Assembly (NCBI GenBank): GCA_903921365.1
Contig: CAIXPS010000320.1
Span: 1 to 45,807, forward strand
Reading direction: 5' to 3'
DNA: 45,807 nucleotides
Source: an uncultured bacterium
GTDB lineage: Bacteria > Chloroflexota > Anaerolineae > J036 > Brachytrichaceae
Shown: one piece after another, positions 32,795 to 41,713 of the stretch
How the letters are laid out: every line of letters starts with the position of its first letter
Position numbering within the stretch: position 1 is the stretch's first letter
The notes under the pieces: model-generated
Database searches by the model: none
What the model saw: only the letters and a program-made list of their open reading frames with translations
What the model was told of the DNA's origin: nothing
Position numbers and translations under genes: made by a program

Positions 32795-35700
32795 TCCATG
32801 AAATCAACATCGATACGGCGCGTGAGCTACTCGACTACTCGGGCGGGCAAGCCAGCCGCGACGTCACATGGGAAGGTCAACTGGAAGGTGCGGTTGCCCT
32901 GCACAATATCCTGGTGCGCGAGAAGTTCGCCTATCTGGCCGACGAAGTGGGCATGGGCAAGACCTACGTGGCGCTCGGTGTGGTTGCATTATTCCGCCAC
33001 TTTAACCCGGGTTTCCGCGTGCTCTACATTGCCCCGCGCGAGAATATCCAGGAGAAGTGGAAGAAGGAACTGCTGAACTTCACGGCGAATAACTGGCGCG
33101 TCACCGACAACCACGTGCGCTCCTACCAGGGCACGCCTGCTTATGGCGTCACGCTGTGCAGCAACCTGTTGGATTTTGCGCGCCAAGCGATACTAAACCC
33201 AAAGCGGGATTTCATCTTGCGGATGACGAGCTTCAGTTTCGGGCTTTCGAAAGAACCTAACCAATGGAACAGCAAGCGTGATGATTTGCTGCGTGAAATC
33301 CCATTCCTGAAAGATCGGAATGTGTCAAGGGATTCTATTTTCGATCTGCGTGATAAGAAAGAATTCAAGGAACACTATGCCCGTGCTGTTAACGCTGTGT
33401 TGCCCCATTTCGACTTGGTGGTGGTGGATGAAGGGCATAACCTGAAGTATGGCTTGAGCGACAGCAATGCTTCGCGCAATTGGTTGATCGCTCACGTGCT
33501 TGGGAACCCTGTGGGGCGTCATCCAGATTTCCCAAACTACGGACTTCGCTATGACCGGGTGCTGGTATTATCGGCGACACCGCTTGAGAACGACTATCGC
33601 CATCTGTGGAATCAACTCGACCTGTTTGGTTTTGGCAAAAACTTGTCCGTACTTCAGGACTCCCAGGCCAGTGAGTTAGAGAAAGAGCAGACGGTCGGCC
33701 GTTTCCTCATCCGCCGGTTGACAGGGTTGACGATCGGCGGGCAGGTACACACCAAGAACATGTATCGTCGTGAATGGCGCAGCGGGGGAGTGGATACACA
33801 CGACCAACCCTTACATGTCCCTGGTGACAAACAGCGCCTGATTGTGGCGCTTGTGCAGAAGAAAGTAGCCGAGGTGATCGGCAGCGAAGCATTCAACAAC
33901 AGCTTCCAGATCGGCATGCTGGCGTCGTTTGAAAGCTTTATGGAAACGGCCAAGGCAAGGCAACCGGACGCCGATGAGCCGACGACATTTGATGATTCCG
34001 ACCAGACTGACATTGACCGTGAAAAAGATGGTATTGACGTCAAGTCGATCAATTTCCTGTCAAGCTCATATCGCATGAAGTTTGATTCCAGCCTGCCTCA
34101 CCCTAAGATGGACGCCGTAGCTGCCAGCGTGCGTGAAAGTTTCGCGACCGGCGAGAAGTCGCTCATCTTCGTGCGCCGCGTAATGAGTGTGAAGGATTTG
34201 TGCGAAAAGATCAACCACTATTACGACGAATGGTTGAAACGCTATTTACTAAAAAACCTTCCCAAATTGACTGTGGAATTCGAGCAGGTGTTCGACAAAT
34301 ATGAAAAGGAGCGCAAGCACCTTACAGATCAACCGCGACCGCAACCCGCACAAAACCTGTTAGCTGATGAGAACGTCCTGCTAGATCCTGTGAAGGAAGA
34401 TGCAGGGGGTAATGACAACTTTTTCGCTTGGTTTTTCCGTGGCGAAGGCCCGAAAGGGATTTTCTCCGGCGCGGCATTTAACCGCAACCGGTTAACCAGC
34501 GAAGGGTCTGCCTACTCCACATTGTTTGAAGATAATTACATTACTGGACTCATTGGAGAATTCAATGACCCGCTCAATGAGATCGCTGCGCAAGTGGGGT
34601 TATTGCGCGGCGAATGTGCGCAGCAGTTGTGCGAAATGGCATATAGATTGTTTCGCCAGGAATCCCGACAGAGAGTATTCAGACAGAAGCGCGTCTTTGA
34701 GGCTTATCAAAAGGCTGCACTGATGTTAGTGGCGGATCGAGCTACCAGTGATGACCTGAGACAACGAGCGCAGATCGTATTGGACGTGCGTTTTAACATG
34801 CCAAAGATATCTCGCATGGATGCCCTGCCAGCAGAGGGCTTTCCTAAACCAGAAGAACATTTGACCACGCGCACCGTGTTTACAGAACTGGTGAAACGCC
34901 CGGGATTGTGCAATATCCTGTGGCCGGAGGAAAAAGCCCTCGACTTCGCAGCGCAATTCCGCCGGCGGGATCAACGCCGCGAGTTGCTTTCCGCCGCCGC
35001 GCGTCTGGGTCACCCGCTGATCGATCTGTGGCTGCTCGCAGTCGAGCATCTGGGCTCACTCCGTGCCGGGGCGCAGAGTCGCACCGAGGATCGCGCCGGT
35101 GATCTAATCAGGGATTATTTGGATAAGCTCGAACAGCAACAAGCTGAAGGAGCAGGACATTACACGGCATATCGCGAACTTGCAGATATCGCCAGCCATT
35201 TTGACTTGATCATGGCCGTAAACTTCCCGGACGTACGAAACGGTCGGACGCTGGATGAATTGCGTAAATACTTTGGATCGAGTCTTGCGCGCCAGACCCC
35301 CGTAGGCCGGATGTCTGGTCGCGTCAACACAAGTCTGGTAGGTCAGTTCCGCATGCCCGGTTACCCGCTTGTTCTAGTCACCACCGAAGTACTGCAGGAA
35401 GGTGAAGATTTGCACACATTCTGCTCACGGGTTGTGCATTACGGCATCTCGTGGACGCCGTCCTCCATGGAGCAACGCACCGGGCGGATAGACCGGATCA
35501 ACTCGCAGACCCAGCGACGGCTTGACAACCGTAGCATAGTGGGCGCAGACGAACTGCTGCAGGTGTATTACCCGCACCTCGGCGACACAGTGGAACGGCT
35601 GCAGGTGGAGCGCGTATATGAACGGATGAACCGCTTCATCCGTATGATGCACCGATCGCTCGCGGGTGAACAGGTAAAAGATAGTCGTGTGAATACCCTG

Positions 35701-36360
35701 CACGATTTCGTGTTGCCGCCACGAGACATAGAGCCCATCACGGAGCCGTTAGAAACGGCCTACCCGGTGAAGGAAGACTGGCTGCGCCATGATCTGCCGG
35801 TGGAGCGCACTGACGAAAAAGCTAAAGCGGATGCAGCGCTGGCGCATTTCATAGCAATGGTGACTGCGCTCGAAAACACCGTCTATGTAGAACGCCAACG
35901 AATTAGTGAGCAATGGGCCTGTGTTGGAACCGTCTATCCTTTAGCACAGGGACGCGACCGGTTGACAGCGCCAGGCGGAGACAAAAGTGCATCGCGGCGC
36001 CAGCCATTCCGGCTGGAAATACGCTCGATGGGGGGTAACGGACACCTGCTGTTGCGCTGCTTCAGCCCAATTGGTCCCAAGGTAGTGAATGGCTGGCAAG
36101 AAGCAAATGAAATACAACTTTTACATACGAAGGCAGGGTTTGGAAAGTTGTGTGCGACACAAGGCAGCTTGGCGAAATCTTTCCACCTGAGTATCCAGGC
36201 CGATATACTCTTTCACCCCGCGACGACGCAGCCACAAGAGGTTATTGATCTGGTGGAGCGGACGACTTGCACAGCCGACAGGCTGGAACGAGAGCTTCTG
36301 GACAGCGATCAACCTATTGAAGCTCTGATCGATCAACTCACGGAGGGTTCAGATGAATGA
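32791..36360 (+). CDS. SNF2-type superfamily 2 helicase/ATPase
   Basis: This 1189-aa protein is the largest of the operon. Helicase motif I is ADEVGMGKTYVA (Lys57), motif II VVVDEGHN (Asp213, Glu214), motif III LSATP (261-265). Motif V is TEVLQEGEDLH and motif VI EQRTGRIDR (Gln895 to Arg902). About 600 residues lie between motif III and motif V, a large insertion compared with compact helicases, including a Lys/Glu-rich segment near 500. The C-terminal 240 residues have no recognised domain. All ATPase residues are present. It is expected to translocate on DNA or move bound protein. It overlaps the PLD gene by four bases and the next gene by eight. Confidence 0.93.
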   Translation: MIHEINIDTARELLDYSGGQASRDVTWEGQLEGAVALHNILVREKFAYLADEVGMGKTYVALGVVALFRHFNPGFRVLYIAPRENIQEKWKKELLNFTANNWRVTDNHVRSYQGTPAYGVTLCSNLLDFARQAILNPKRDFILRMTSFSFGLSKEPNQWNSKRDDLLREIPFLKDRNVSRDSIFDLRDKKEFKEHYARAVNAVLPHFDLVVVDEGHNLKYGLSDSNASRNWLIAHVLGNPVGRHPDFPNYGLRYDRVLVLSATPLENDYRHLWNQLDLFGFGKNLSVLQDSQASELEKEQTVGRFLIRRLTGLTIGGQVHTKNMYRREWRSGGVDTHDQPLHVPGDKQRLIVALVQKKVAEVIGSEAFNNSFQIGMLASFESFMETAKARQPDADEPTTFDDSDQTDIDREKDGIDVKSINFLSSSYRMKFDSSLPHPKMDAVAASVRESFATGEKSLIFVRRVMSVKDLCEKINHYYDEWLKRYLLKNLPKLTVEFEQVFDKYEKERKHLTDQPRPQPAQNLLADENVLLDPVKEDAGGNDNFFAWFFRGEGPKGIFSGAAFNRNRLTSEGSAYSTLFEDNYITGLIGEFNDPLNEIAAQVGLLRGECAQQLCEMAYRLFRQESRQRVFRQKRVFEAYQKAALMLVADRATSDDLRQRAQIVLDVRFNMPKISRMDALPAEGFPKPEEHLTTRTVFTELVKRPGLCNILWPEEKALDFAAQFRRRDQRRELLSAAARLGHPLIDLWLLAVEHLGSLRAGAQSRTEDRAGDLIRDYLDKLEQQQAEGAGHYTAYRELADIASHFDLIMAVNFPDVRNGRTLDELRKYFGSSLARQTPVGRMSGRVNTSLVGQFRMPGYPLVLVTTEVLQEGEDLHTFCSRVVHYGISWTPSSMEQRTGRIDRINSQTQRRLDNRSIVGADELLQVYYPHLGDTVERLQVERVYERMNRFIRMMHRSLAGEQVKDSRVNTLHDFVLPPRDIEPITEPLETAYPVKEDWLRHDLPVERTDEKAKADAALAHFIAMVTALENTVYVERQRISEQWACVGTVYPLAQGRDRLTAPGGDKSASRRQPFRLEIRSMGGNGHLLLRCFSPIGPKVVNGWQEANEIQLLHTKAGFGKLCATQGSLAKSFHLSIQADILFHPATTQPQEVIDLVERTTCTADRLERELLDSDQPIEALIDQLTEGSDE

Positions 36361-36781
36361 GTTGAGAGTAATGCTCAAAGAAATCGCCAAAATGACCAGA
36401 CGAGGGCAACTTGACGGACACATGCCCTATCTTCTGGAAATAAAGCCTCTCAGTAATACAGTGAGTGTGGTGTTTGCCAGCGGGAGGCGCCAGGATGTCG
36501 TGATTGAGGAGGATGGCGAATACTATGTGATGGCCTCGACAGTGATGGGAACGCAGCGTGTTCAGGGGATCACCGACGATGATTTTTTTACTCGGCTGTG
36601 GCAGCGCAATGCACATACTGATGTCGTTGCATTTGGGCTGGACAAGAAAGGGCGCCTGATTGGCCGCACTACCCACCTGAAGCAGACGCTGGACCAGGAT
36701 GAGTTACGCTTTTACATCGAGATACTGGCGCGCGAGTGCGACCAGCTTGAATACCTGCTTACCGGCGTCGATACGCAATGA
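36353..36781 (+). CDS. small protein resembling the YbjN/type-III-chaperone fold
   Basis: This 142-aa acidic, soluble protein has the sequence pattern of the YbjN/CesT-like fold: VSVVFASGRRQDVVIEED, YYVMASTVMG, VVAFGLDKKGRLIGRTT, then the helix LDQDELRFYIEILARECDQLEYLLTG. Such proteins act as chaperones or dimer adaptors rather than enzymes. The ATG at 36353 overlaps the helicase stop by eight bases and is preceded by GGAGGG within the helicase reading frame, which shows tight coupling. I infer a partner-binding role for the helicase or nuclease. The fold call is by eye only. Confidence 0.72.
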   Translation: MNELRVMLKEIAKMTRRGQLDGHMPYLLEIKPLSNTVSVVFASGRRQDVVIEEDGEYYVMASTVMGTQRVQGITDDDFFTRLWQRNAHTDVVAFGLDKKGRLIGRTTHLKQTLDQDELRFYIEILARECDQLEYLLTGVDTQ

Positions 36782-36814
36782 GCCATTGAAGAGTTAAACG
36801 GAGGCCAGAAAACA

Positions 36815-37972
36815 ATGCCCGATTACATACTTTCTAAAGATGATGCTACTCACGCATGGCAGCGTGTGCCGGAACAGCAATTGCCTGACGAGGATATGTT
36901 GCAGCGACTGGTAAACGATAACCCGGAAGTGCTACCGTTAGGAGATCTGTCTGATGATGTGCCCCCTCTCTTCATTGTGGCGCGTGAGGCGACACTGGAT
37001 AACGGAAACGTTGACGTTATTGGAGTGGACTGGAATGGGCTCATCACGGTCATCGAGTGCAAACTGGACCGCAACCCCGAAGTGAAACGCAAGGTCATCG
37101 GGCAGATCCTTGGTTACGCGGCGTATCTTTGGGGTATGACGTATGAGGCGTTTGAACAAAAAATCGCGCGCGTCTACTTCGACTCAAACCGGTGCCCTCG
37201 CAGTGACCTCAAAGGCGTCGCGCTGGATGAGGCGATGGAGCGCTTTGTACAAGGGCAGAAAAAGCAATCACCAGATGTCGAGTGGAGCAGAGAGGCATTT
37301 CGCCAGGCAGTAACAACGAATCTCACGGAAGGGCGTTTCCGTCTTCTCATCGTCGTCGATAAAGTAAACGACGAGCTTCGCCGCACCGTGGAGTATCTGA
37401 ATGCGTGCACCGATCCTACCTTTGAGGTTCTCTGTGCTGAACTGCGCTATTTTTCAACCGAACATACTCAATTGCTGGTCCCGGCAGTGATGGGCAAACC
37501 GGCAGTCACAAAATCCACTGCACAACAAGGTGCTAAGTCGACATGGACATTAGAACGTTTCCTGTCGGTTTTACTGGAGCAAGTCGGAGAAGAGGCCGTA
37601 CGGGTAGCGACACAACTGTATGACTGGTGCGGACAAAACTGTGCCGTGACCAAATGGGGATCGGGCACTGAAATTGGCCTGTTTTATAGTGTTATCAACA
37701 AGGATACCTCTGCCGTGCCATTTCTGGTCCGTTCAGATGGCAAGATAGAGATCGCTTTCCAGTACATGAAACGGTATCCGCCATTCGATCAAGAGACGAC
37801 GCGACACGCCTGGTGGGGTATGTTCAGCGAGAAAGTCGGTCAGAGCCTGCCAAACAAGGAGGGCAGACCGACAATGCCACTGACAGCATTGTCAGGCGAA
37901 CACGAGTATCAGGAATTCATCAATGTAGTGCAATGGGCTATTGACCAGGTTCGCGCCTCATGGAATAAGTAG
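36815..37972 (+). CDS. PD-(D/E)XK nuclease-domain protein
   Basis: This 385-aa protein carries a PD-(D/E)XK core. Asp67 is in GNVDVIGVD, and Glu81 and Lys83 are in VIECKLDRN, followed by the helix VIGQILGYAAYL, which is the usual fourth element. This form is like DUF91/NucS or restriction-type nucleases. A long C-terminal part (about 240-385) with GTEIGLFYSV and EIAFQYM has no domain I know and may bind DNA or a partner. GGAGG stands about ten bases before the ATG. It lies 33 bases after the small gene and ends the operon. Confidence 0.88.
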   Translation: MPDYILSKDDATHAWQRVPEQQLPDEDMLQRLVNDNPEVLPLGDLSDDVPPLFIVAREATLDNGNVDVIGVDWNGLITVIECKLDRNPEVKRKVIGQILGYAAYLWGMTYEAFEQKIARVYFDSNRCPRSDLKGVALDEAMERFVQGQKKQSPDVEWSREAFRQAVTTNLTEGRFRLLIVVDKVNDELRRTVEYLNACTDPTFEVLCAELRYFSTEHTQLLVPAVMGKPAVTKSTAQQGAKSTWTLERFLSVLLEQVGEEAVRVATQLYDWCGQNCAVTKWGSGTEIGLFYSVINKDTSAVPFLVRSDGKIEIAFQYMKRYPPFDQETTRHAWWGMFSEKVGQSLPNKEGRPTMPLTALSGEHEYQEFINVVQWAIDQVRASWNK

Positions 37973-38192
37973 TAACACTCACCGTGCCCTTCTGATTCAT
38001 CTACACCGAGGACGGGGTGATCCCCTTGGCCGGCATCGTAAACATGCTCGCGCCATAACGTGTTCGTGGGATTCCCTCAACTCGTGCCGGGGTATAGCTG
38101 CCACCATTGAGTCCGTCGCGTAAAGCGGTATCATCCTCTTTCCTGGTTTGACAGTACAACGTTCAGCCAGAAATCCAAGAAAGGACTCAGAA

Positions 38193-38672
38193 ATGACCAC
38201 CCACACCCCCCAACCCAACTCCAAAATGTGTTTCATCTGCGGATTGGAGAATCCGGTCGGGCTGAAACTGCGTATTTACGAGACCGGCCCCGGCGTGATC
38301 GAGAGCACGTACACCGCCCCCGAACACTTTCAGGGTTACCCCGGCGTGTTGCATGGCGGGATCGTCGCCACCATCCTCGACGAAATCAGCGGGCGCTCGC
38401 ACATGGGGCCGGCGGACAATCCGCGCTTCATGTTCACCGCCAAGCTGGAGGTGAAGTACCGGAGAAACGTGCCCACTGGCAAACGGCTCAAGATCGTGGG
38501 CAAGGCCGGGCGCGATAGAGGCCGCACCGCGGAAGCGTGGGCCGGGATTTACGACGCCGAAAGCGGCGAATTGCTGGCCGAGGCCAACACACTGCTGGCG
38601 GCGGTACCGCAGGATATGCTGGATACCGCCAACCTGGAGGACCTGGGCTGGAAGGTGTACCCGGAGGCATAA
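38193..38672 (+). CDS. PaaI-family hotdog thioesterase
   Basis: This 159-aa protein is likely an acyl-CoA thioesterase. The hotdog signature VLHGGIVATILDEISG (about 54-69) is clear, followed by the FTAKLEVKYRRNVPTG strand. The N-terminus has MCFICGLENPVGLKL, an extension typical of one subgroup of these enzymes, with two cysteines that may bind metal. AAAGGA stands before the ATG at 38193, so a longer frame from 38148 is rejected. The 220 bases upstream, between the nuclease and this gene, hold no gene that I can support. It converges with the isomerase-like gene 23 bases downstream. Confidence 0.88.
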   Translation: MTTHTPQPNSKMCFICGLENPVGLKLRIYETGPGVIESTYTAPEHFQGYPGVLHGGIVATILDEISGRSHMGPADNPRFMFTAKLEVKYRRNVPTGKRLKIVGKAGRDRGRTAEAWAGIYDAESGELLAEANTLLAAVPQDMLDTANLEDLGWKVYPEA

Positions 38673-38695
38673 GGTGCATTCTCCGGGTCATTTCC

Positions 38696-40198
38696 CTACA
38701 GCGTCACGTGCGGAATGTGCAGCAACTCGCCCACCTTCGCAAACAGCGCGGCGTTGTGACCCACCGCCATGGCGCAATGGTGCGTCGGCGCCTCGGCAAA
38801 CCAGCGCGTCATGTAGTCATCCGGGTTCTGGCGAAACTTCACCGGCGTCTGCGTGTTGCCGATCTGCATGATCGGCCCGTTGGTCGATTCACCCTCGCTG
38901 CTGATCAACTTCAACCTGCCGTCGCCGGTCTGCGTGACGTTCAGCGTGGTGATCGGCCCCTGCCGCACCTTCGCCTCCACTGATACGCCGGTGCCCTGCT
39001 TGCCGTGATACAGCCCCATCCCGCGCAGGACGGGCTTTCCCTCGGCAATCGCCATGTGGAACGGGCCGTCGTGACCGAGCAGGATCGTCTGATCCTCATA
39101 GTCCACCACCACAAGCTCTGAGAAGCTGCCGCCCACGCCCAGGATGTCGCAGATCTTCATTCCCACCGCAGTCTTGAGGTCGCCCTCGCCTGCGCATGGG
39201 ATGCCGCGCGCGGTGAGAAGTGAGTGGCCGACGATGAAGCCCGCTTGGATCTGCTCGTCCATCTCGCCGGGCGCGCCGTGGTAGTAGTAACACAACGCGT
39301 CGAGGTCGAACGCCCGCACCATCCGTTCCTGCGCCGCCGCCACCCGGCATGACCAGTCGATCTGCTCCTCGCTCGGCTTGCGCGCGATCGGGTCAGACGG
39401 CGAGTCGCCGCTGATTTGGAACATCGCCTCCATTTCCTCGCGTTTCGCGTGCGCCTCGCGCTCGGTCACGCCCTTCAACAGCCGCGCCAAATCGCCCATC
39501 TCCAGCACCTCAACATGCAGCCCGGTCTGGGCCTGCATCATTGTGAAGTCGCTGTACATGTCGAGCATGCCGCTGTAGGTGTTGCCGAGGAAGCCGAAGC
39601 GGGCGTGCTGGAGCGCGCGCTTGACCGACGCGGCGCGCACCCAGTCCTCGATCTCGCGCCAGGCGCGCACCGCCTCCGGTCGCTTGTGCGTCACCTCATC
39701 GGTCAGCGAAATCGCGGGCGTCTCGTCCAGACCCAGCAGTCCATTGACCACGCGGAACGGGATACCGGCGCGGTTGAGTGTGTTGGCGAACTCGGGCACC
39801 GGGCAGGCGCCGCAGTGCGCCAGCCACTCGCCCGTAGTGGAGCGCGCGTAGTTGATGCGCGCGGTGGGCTGCAAGTTGAGGAATACCACGGGCGCGGCGC
39901 AGATCTGATGGACTGGCAGCACCGTAGAACTGGTGGTGTAAGTCGCGGCGTGGCAGAAGACCAGGTCGACATTCTGGGACTGCAGCCATTCGCCGGCGCG
40001 ACGCCCCTCGCCCTCGGTGTCCACCAGGCCGAAGTTGACCACCTCAGCCCATGCGGACAGGCGGCGCTCGATGAATTGGCCGTAGGCGATCAGCCGTTCG
40101 CGCAGACCGGGGAACTGATCCCAATACGCGCGCAGCCCGACCGAGTACAGCCCGACGCGCGGTTTCCTGGCCGGCTTGATAGGGGTAAATAATGACAT
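38696..40198 (-). CDS. L-fucose/L-arabinose isomerase-family protein
   Basis: This 500-aa protein has the layout of the FucI/AraA fold: an N-terminal Rossmann part (VGLYSVGLRAYWDQFPGL), a middle domain (ARFGFLGNTYSGMLDMYSD in pieces) and a C-terminal domain. CAGEGDLKTAVG is the likely acidic metal-site motif, and HHCAMAVGH lies close to the end. Ketol isomerisation of a sugar is therefore likely, but such proteins have varied and often unknown substrates. AGGAG stands six bases before the ATG at 40198; an upstream frame would run over the tRNA gene and is rejected. It may share sugar catabolism with the alpha-galactosidase and MocA-type genes. Confidence 0.85.
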   Translation of the reverse strand: MSLFTPIKPARKPRVGLYSVGLRAYWDQFPGLRERLIAYGQFIERRLSAWAEVVNFGLVDTEGEGRRAGEWLQSQNVDLVFCHAATYTTSSTVLPVHQICAAPVVFLNLQPTARINYARSTTGEWLAHCGACPVPEFANTLNRAGIPFRVVNGLLGLDETPAISLTDEVTHKRPEAVRAWREIEDWVRAASVKRALQHARFGFLGNTYSGMLDMYSDFTMMQAQTGLHVEVLEMGDLARLLKGVTEREAHAKREEMEAMFQISGDSPSDPIARKPSEEQIDWSCRVAAAQERMVRAFDLDALCYYYHGAPGEMDEQIQAGFIVGHSLLTARGIPCAGEGDLKTAVGMKICDILGVGGSFSELVVVDYEDQTILLGHDGPFHMAIAEGKPVLRGMGLYHGKQGTGVSVEAKVRQGPITTLNVTQTGDGRLKLISSEGESTNGPIMQIGNTQTPVKFRQNPDDYMTRWFAEAPTHHCAMAVGHNAALFAKVGELLHIPHVTL

Positions 40199-40242
40199 CG
40201 TCATCTCCTGGTAGAAGAATGGGTTAGAATAGAACTGTCTAC

Positions 40243-40316
40243 GCCCTCGTAGTTCAATTGGATAGAACACCGCCGTCCTAAGGCGGGTGTTGTGGGTTCA
40301 AGTCCTGCCGGGGGCA
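40243..40316 (+). tRNA. tRNA-Arg, anticodon CCT
   Basis: The 74-base gene folds to a full cloverleaf: acceptor gccctcg with cgggggc (one T-G pair), D-stem GTTC/GAAC, anticodon stem CCGCC/GGCGG around loop gtcctaa with anticodon CCT, and T-loop ttcaagt on a five-pair stem. CCA is not encoded. It is the intact partner of the degraded copy at 29280. tRNA-Arg genes are common integration sites. Confidence 0.95.
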
Positions 40317-40367
40317 TGGGGTTATTGTACGTGTTTGGATTAAGATAGACGCTGGATACTCAAGCAC

Positions 40368-41358
40368 ATGTCAACCTTACTCCAGCAACTCGCGCAACCC
40401 GATGATCGCTGGGATGTGACCGACGCTGTTCGGCGCATGGTCACGTCTGGCGACCGCGCAAAGCGTGTTTTGCAACTCGACCCGTCGTGGGATCTCTTCT
40501 TTGACGCCGAAGCGCCGGTCGCGCTTGTCGCGCCGGATGGGCGAGTTCTGGCGCTTAAGTATGACCAGGATCGCCATGCCTTGCATGGCCCCGGCATGGC
40601 CGGTCTCGTCACTGCGAAGGATATGCCGCAAAGCGCCTGGCGCCTGGTGTTGGAATCCGCCGCGCCGCCTCGCTTCAGCCTGCGCGCGGAAACGCAACAA
40701 CAACCCGCCCTCGTTGCAAGCCTGACCACCGAGCGCGGTGTGCGGCTGTCCTTTACGTCTGACGAAGACCTGGCGCTGCTTGCCCGCCTCTCAAGCGGCT
40801 TTCGCACTCAGCCAGCAGGCTGCCATCTTCGCCGCCTCGCCCGGCTTTGACGAACTGCTCAGCCTGCCGTTGCTGCACGACGTGGAGCTGTTCCCGCACC
40901 AATTAAAGACGGCCAAGACCGTCCTGCGGCGTTTTCGTGGCCGCGCCTTATTATGCGACGAGGTCGGCCTGGGCAAAACAATCGAAGCCGGCATGATCCT
41001 GCTTGAACTGCTCATGCGCAAGCTGGTGCGCCGCGTCTTGATCCTCACGCCCTCCTCACTGGTCGAGCAATGGCGAGGCGAGATGAGCCGCAAGTTCGGG
41101 CTGGACTTCATCGCGCAGGTGAGATTGCTCAACGTGTTCAACGTGATCCAGCCCAAGTTAAGCCTGCGAATCCGTCTCTTGCCACAAAAGGGCGCGCCGG
41201 GCGAAACCGGTATCGTGTTTGACCCTGTGACGCAGAAACCAGAGCCGTGGCCTTGCCCGACTTGCGGCTGGCCCACTATGTCGTTATCAGTCACACCCGC
41301 TGGTGATGTGTTGTGCACTGACTGCGCGTGCGCTGTCGTGCCTGGAAGGAAACGATGA
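40368..41358 (+). pseudogene. remnant of a SNF2/RapA-like helicase gene
   Basis: Two frames together give parts of one large helicase. The first (from 40368) encodes an N-terminal region (RWDVTDAVRRMV, DPSWDLFFDAEAPVALV). Near 40800 one extra base shifts the frame, and the second carries DVELFPHQLKTAKTVLRRF, motif I LLCDEVGLGKTIEAG and LILTPSSLVEQWRGEM. It then jumps at about 41120 to a segment unlike the expected middle, which ends in a zinc ribbon (CPTCGW, CTDCAC) that may be the old C-terminus. Motifs II to VI are missing, so a large internal deletion is likely and the product cannot work as a helicase. It lies just beyond the tRNA, 2.4 kb past the PLD-helicase operon. Confidence 0.8.
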
Positions 41359-41382
41359 CCCCACTTTCGCACAGTAATGGCA

Positions 41383-41410
41383 TTTTCTCTGTCGATTCGA
41401 ATGGTATGAT
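41383..41410 (+). promoter_or_regulatory. possible promoter of the PIN toxin-antitoxin pair
   Basis: TTTTCT and TATGAT stand 16 bases apart, and the latter is 25 bases before the antitoxin ATG. The -35 match is weak. Confidence 0.3.
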
Positions 41411-41434
41411 AACCAGCGAAGGAATTAAGTGATT

Positions 41435-41713
41435 ATGAGCGCGACGACAATTCCGGTTCAACTACCCGCCGAGGTGTATACCAAGCTGACTCAATTGGCT
41501 GCTGAAGAGCAGGTCGATCCAGCGGAGGTGGTGTCGCGTCTAATCGACGCCGCAACGCAGCACCGCGTATGGTTGCGCAACCTGTCTGCGTTGCGCGAGC
41601 AGATCCAGCGCGATGGGGGAATACACGTAGGGGATAGCCGCGAGGAAGTTGTGGAGCGCATGCGGCAGACGCGTCAGGAAATCTTCGATGCGGAATATGC
41701 GCATTTGTATTGA
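41435..41713 (+). CDS. probable antitoxin of a PIN-domain pair
   Basis: This 92-aa protein has a short N-terminal strand (IPVQLPAEVYTKLTQLA) that looks like the beta-strand and first helix of a ribbon-helix-helix or CopG-like DNA-binding domain. A highly charged, helical C-terminus (SREEVVERMRQTRQEIFDAEY) is typical of antitoxins. The stop lies inside the toxin gene, overlapping it by up to 26 bases. AAGGA is about 11 bases before the ATG; a GTG two codons upstream has better spacing. Assignment rests on context rather than a known family. Confidence 0.7.
   Translation: MSATTIPVQLPAEVYTKLTQLAAEEQVDPAEVVSRLIDAATQHRVWLRNLSALREQIQRDGGIHVGDSREEVVERMRQTRQEIFDAEYAHLY

Noticed and set aside
37973-38192. 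Gene remnant between the nuclease and the thioesterase
   Set aside because: A short plausible peptide stretch in one frame is interrupted and matches no family I know.
38696-40270. Longer start for the isomerase-like gene
   Set aside because: It would run through the tRNA gene; AGGAG marks the ATG at 40198.
29280-40316. Integrase or transposase inside the tRNA-flanked segment
   Set aside because: No protein in the segment has tyrosine, serine or DDE recombinase motifs, so active mobility is not claimed.
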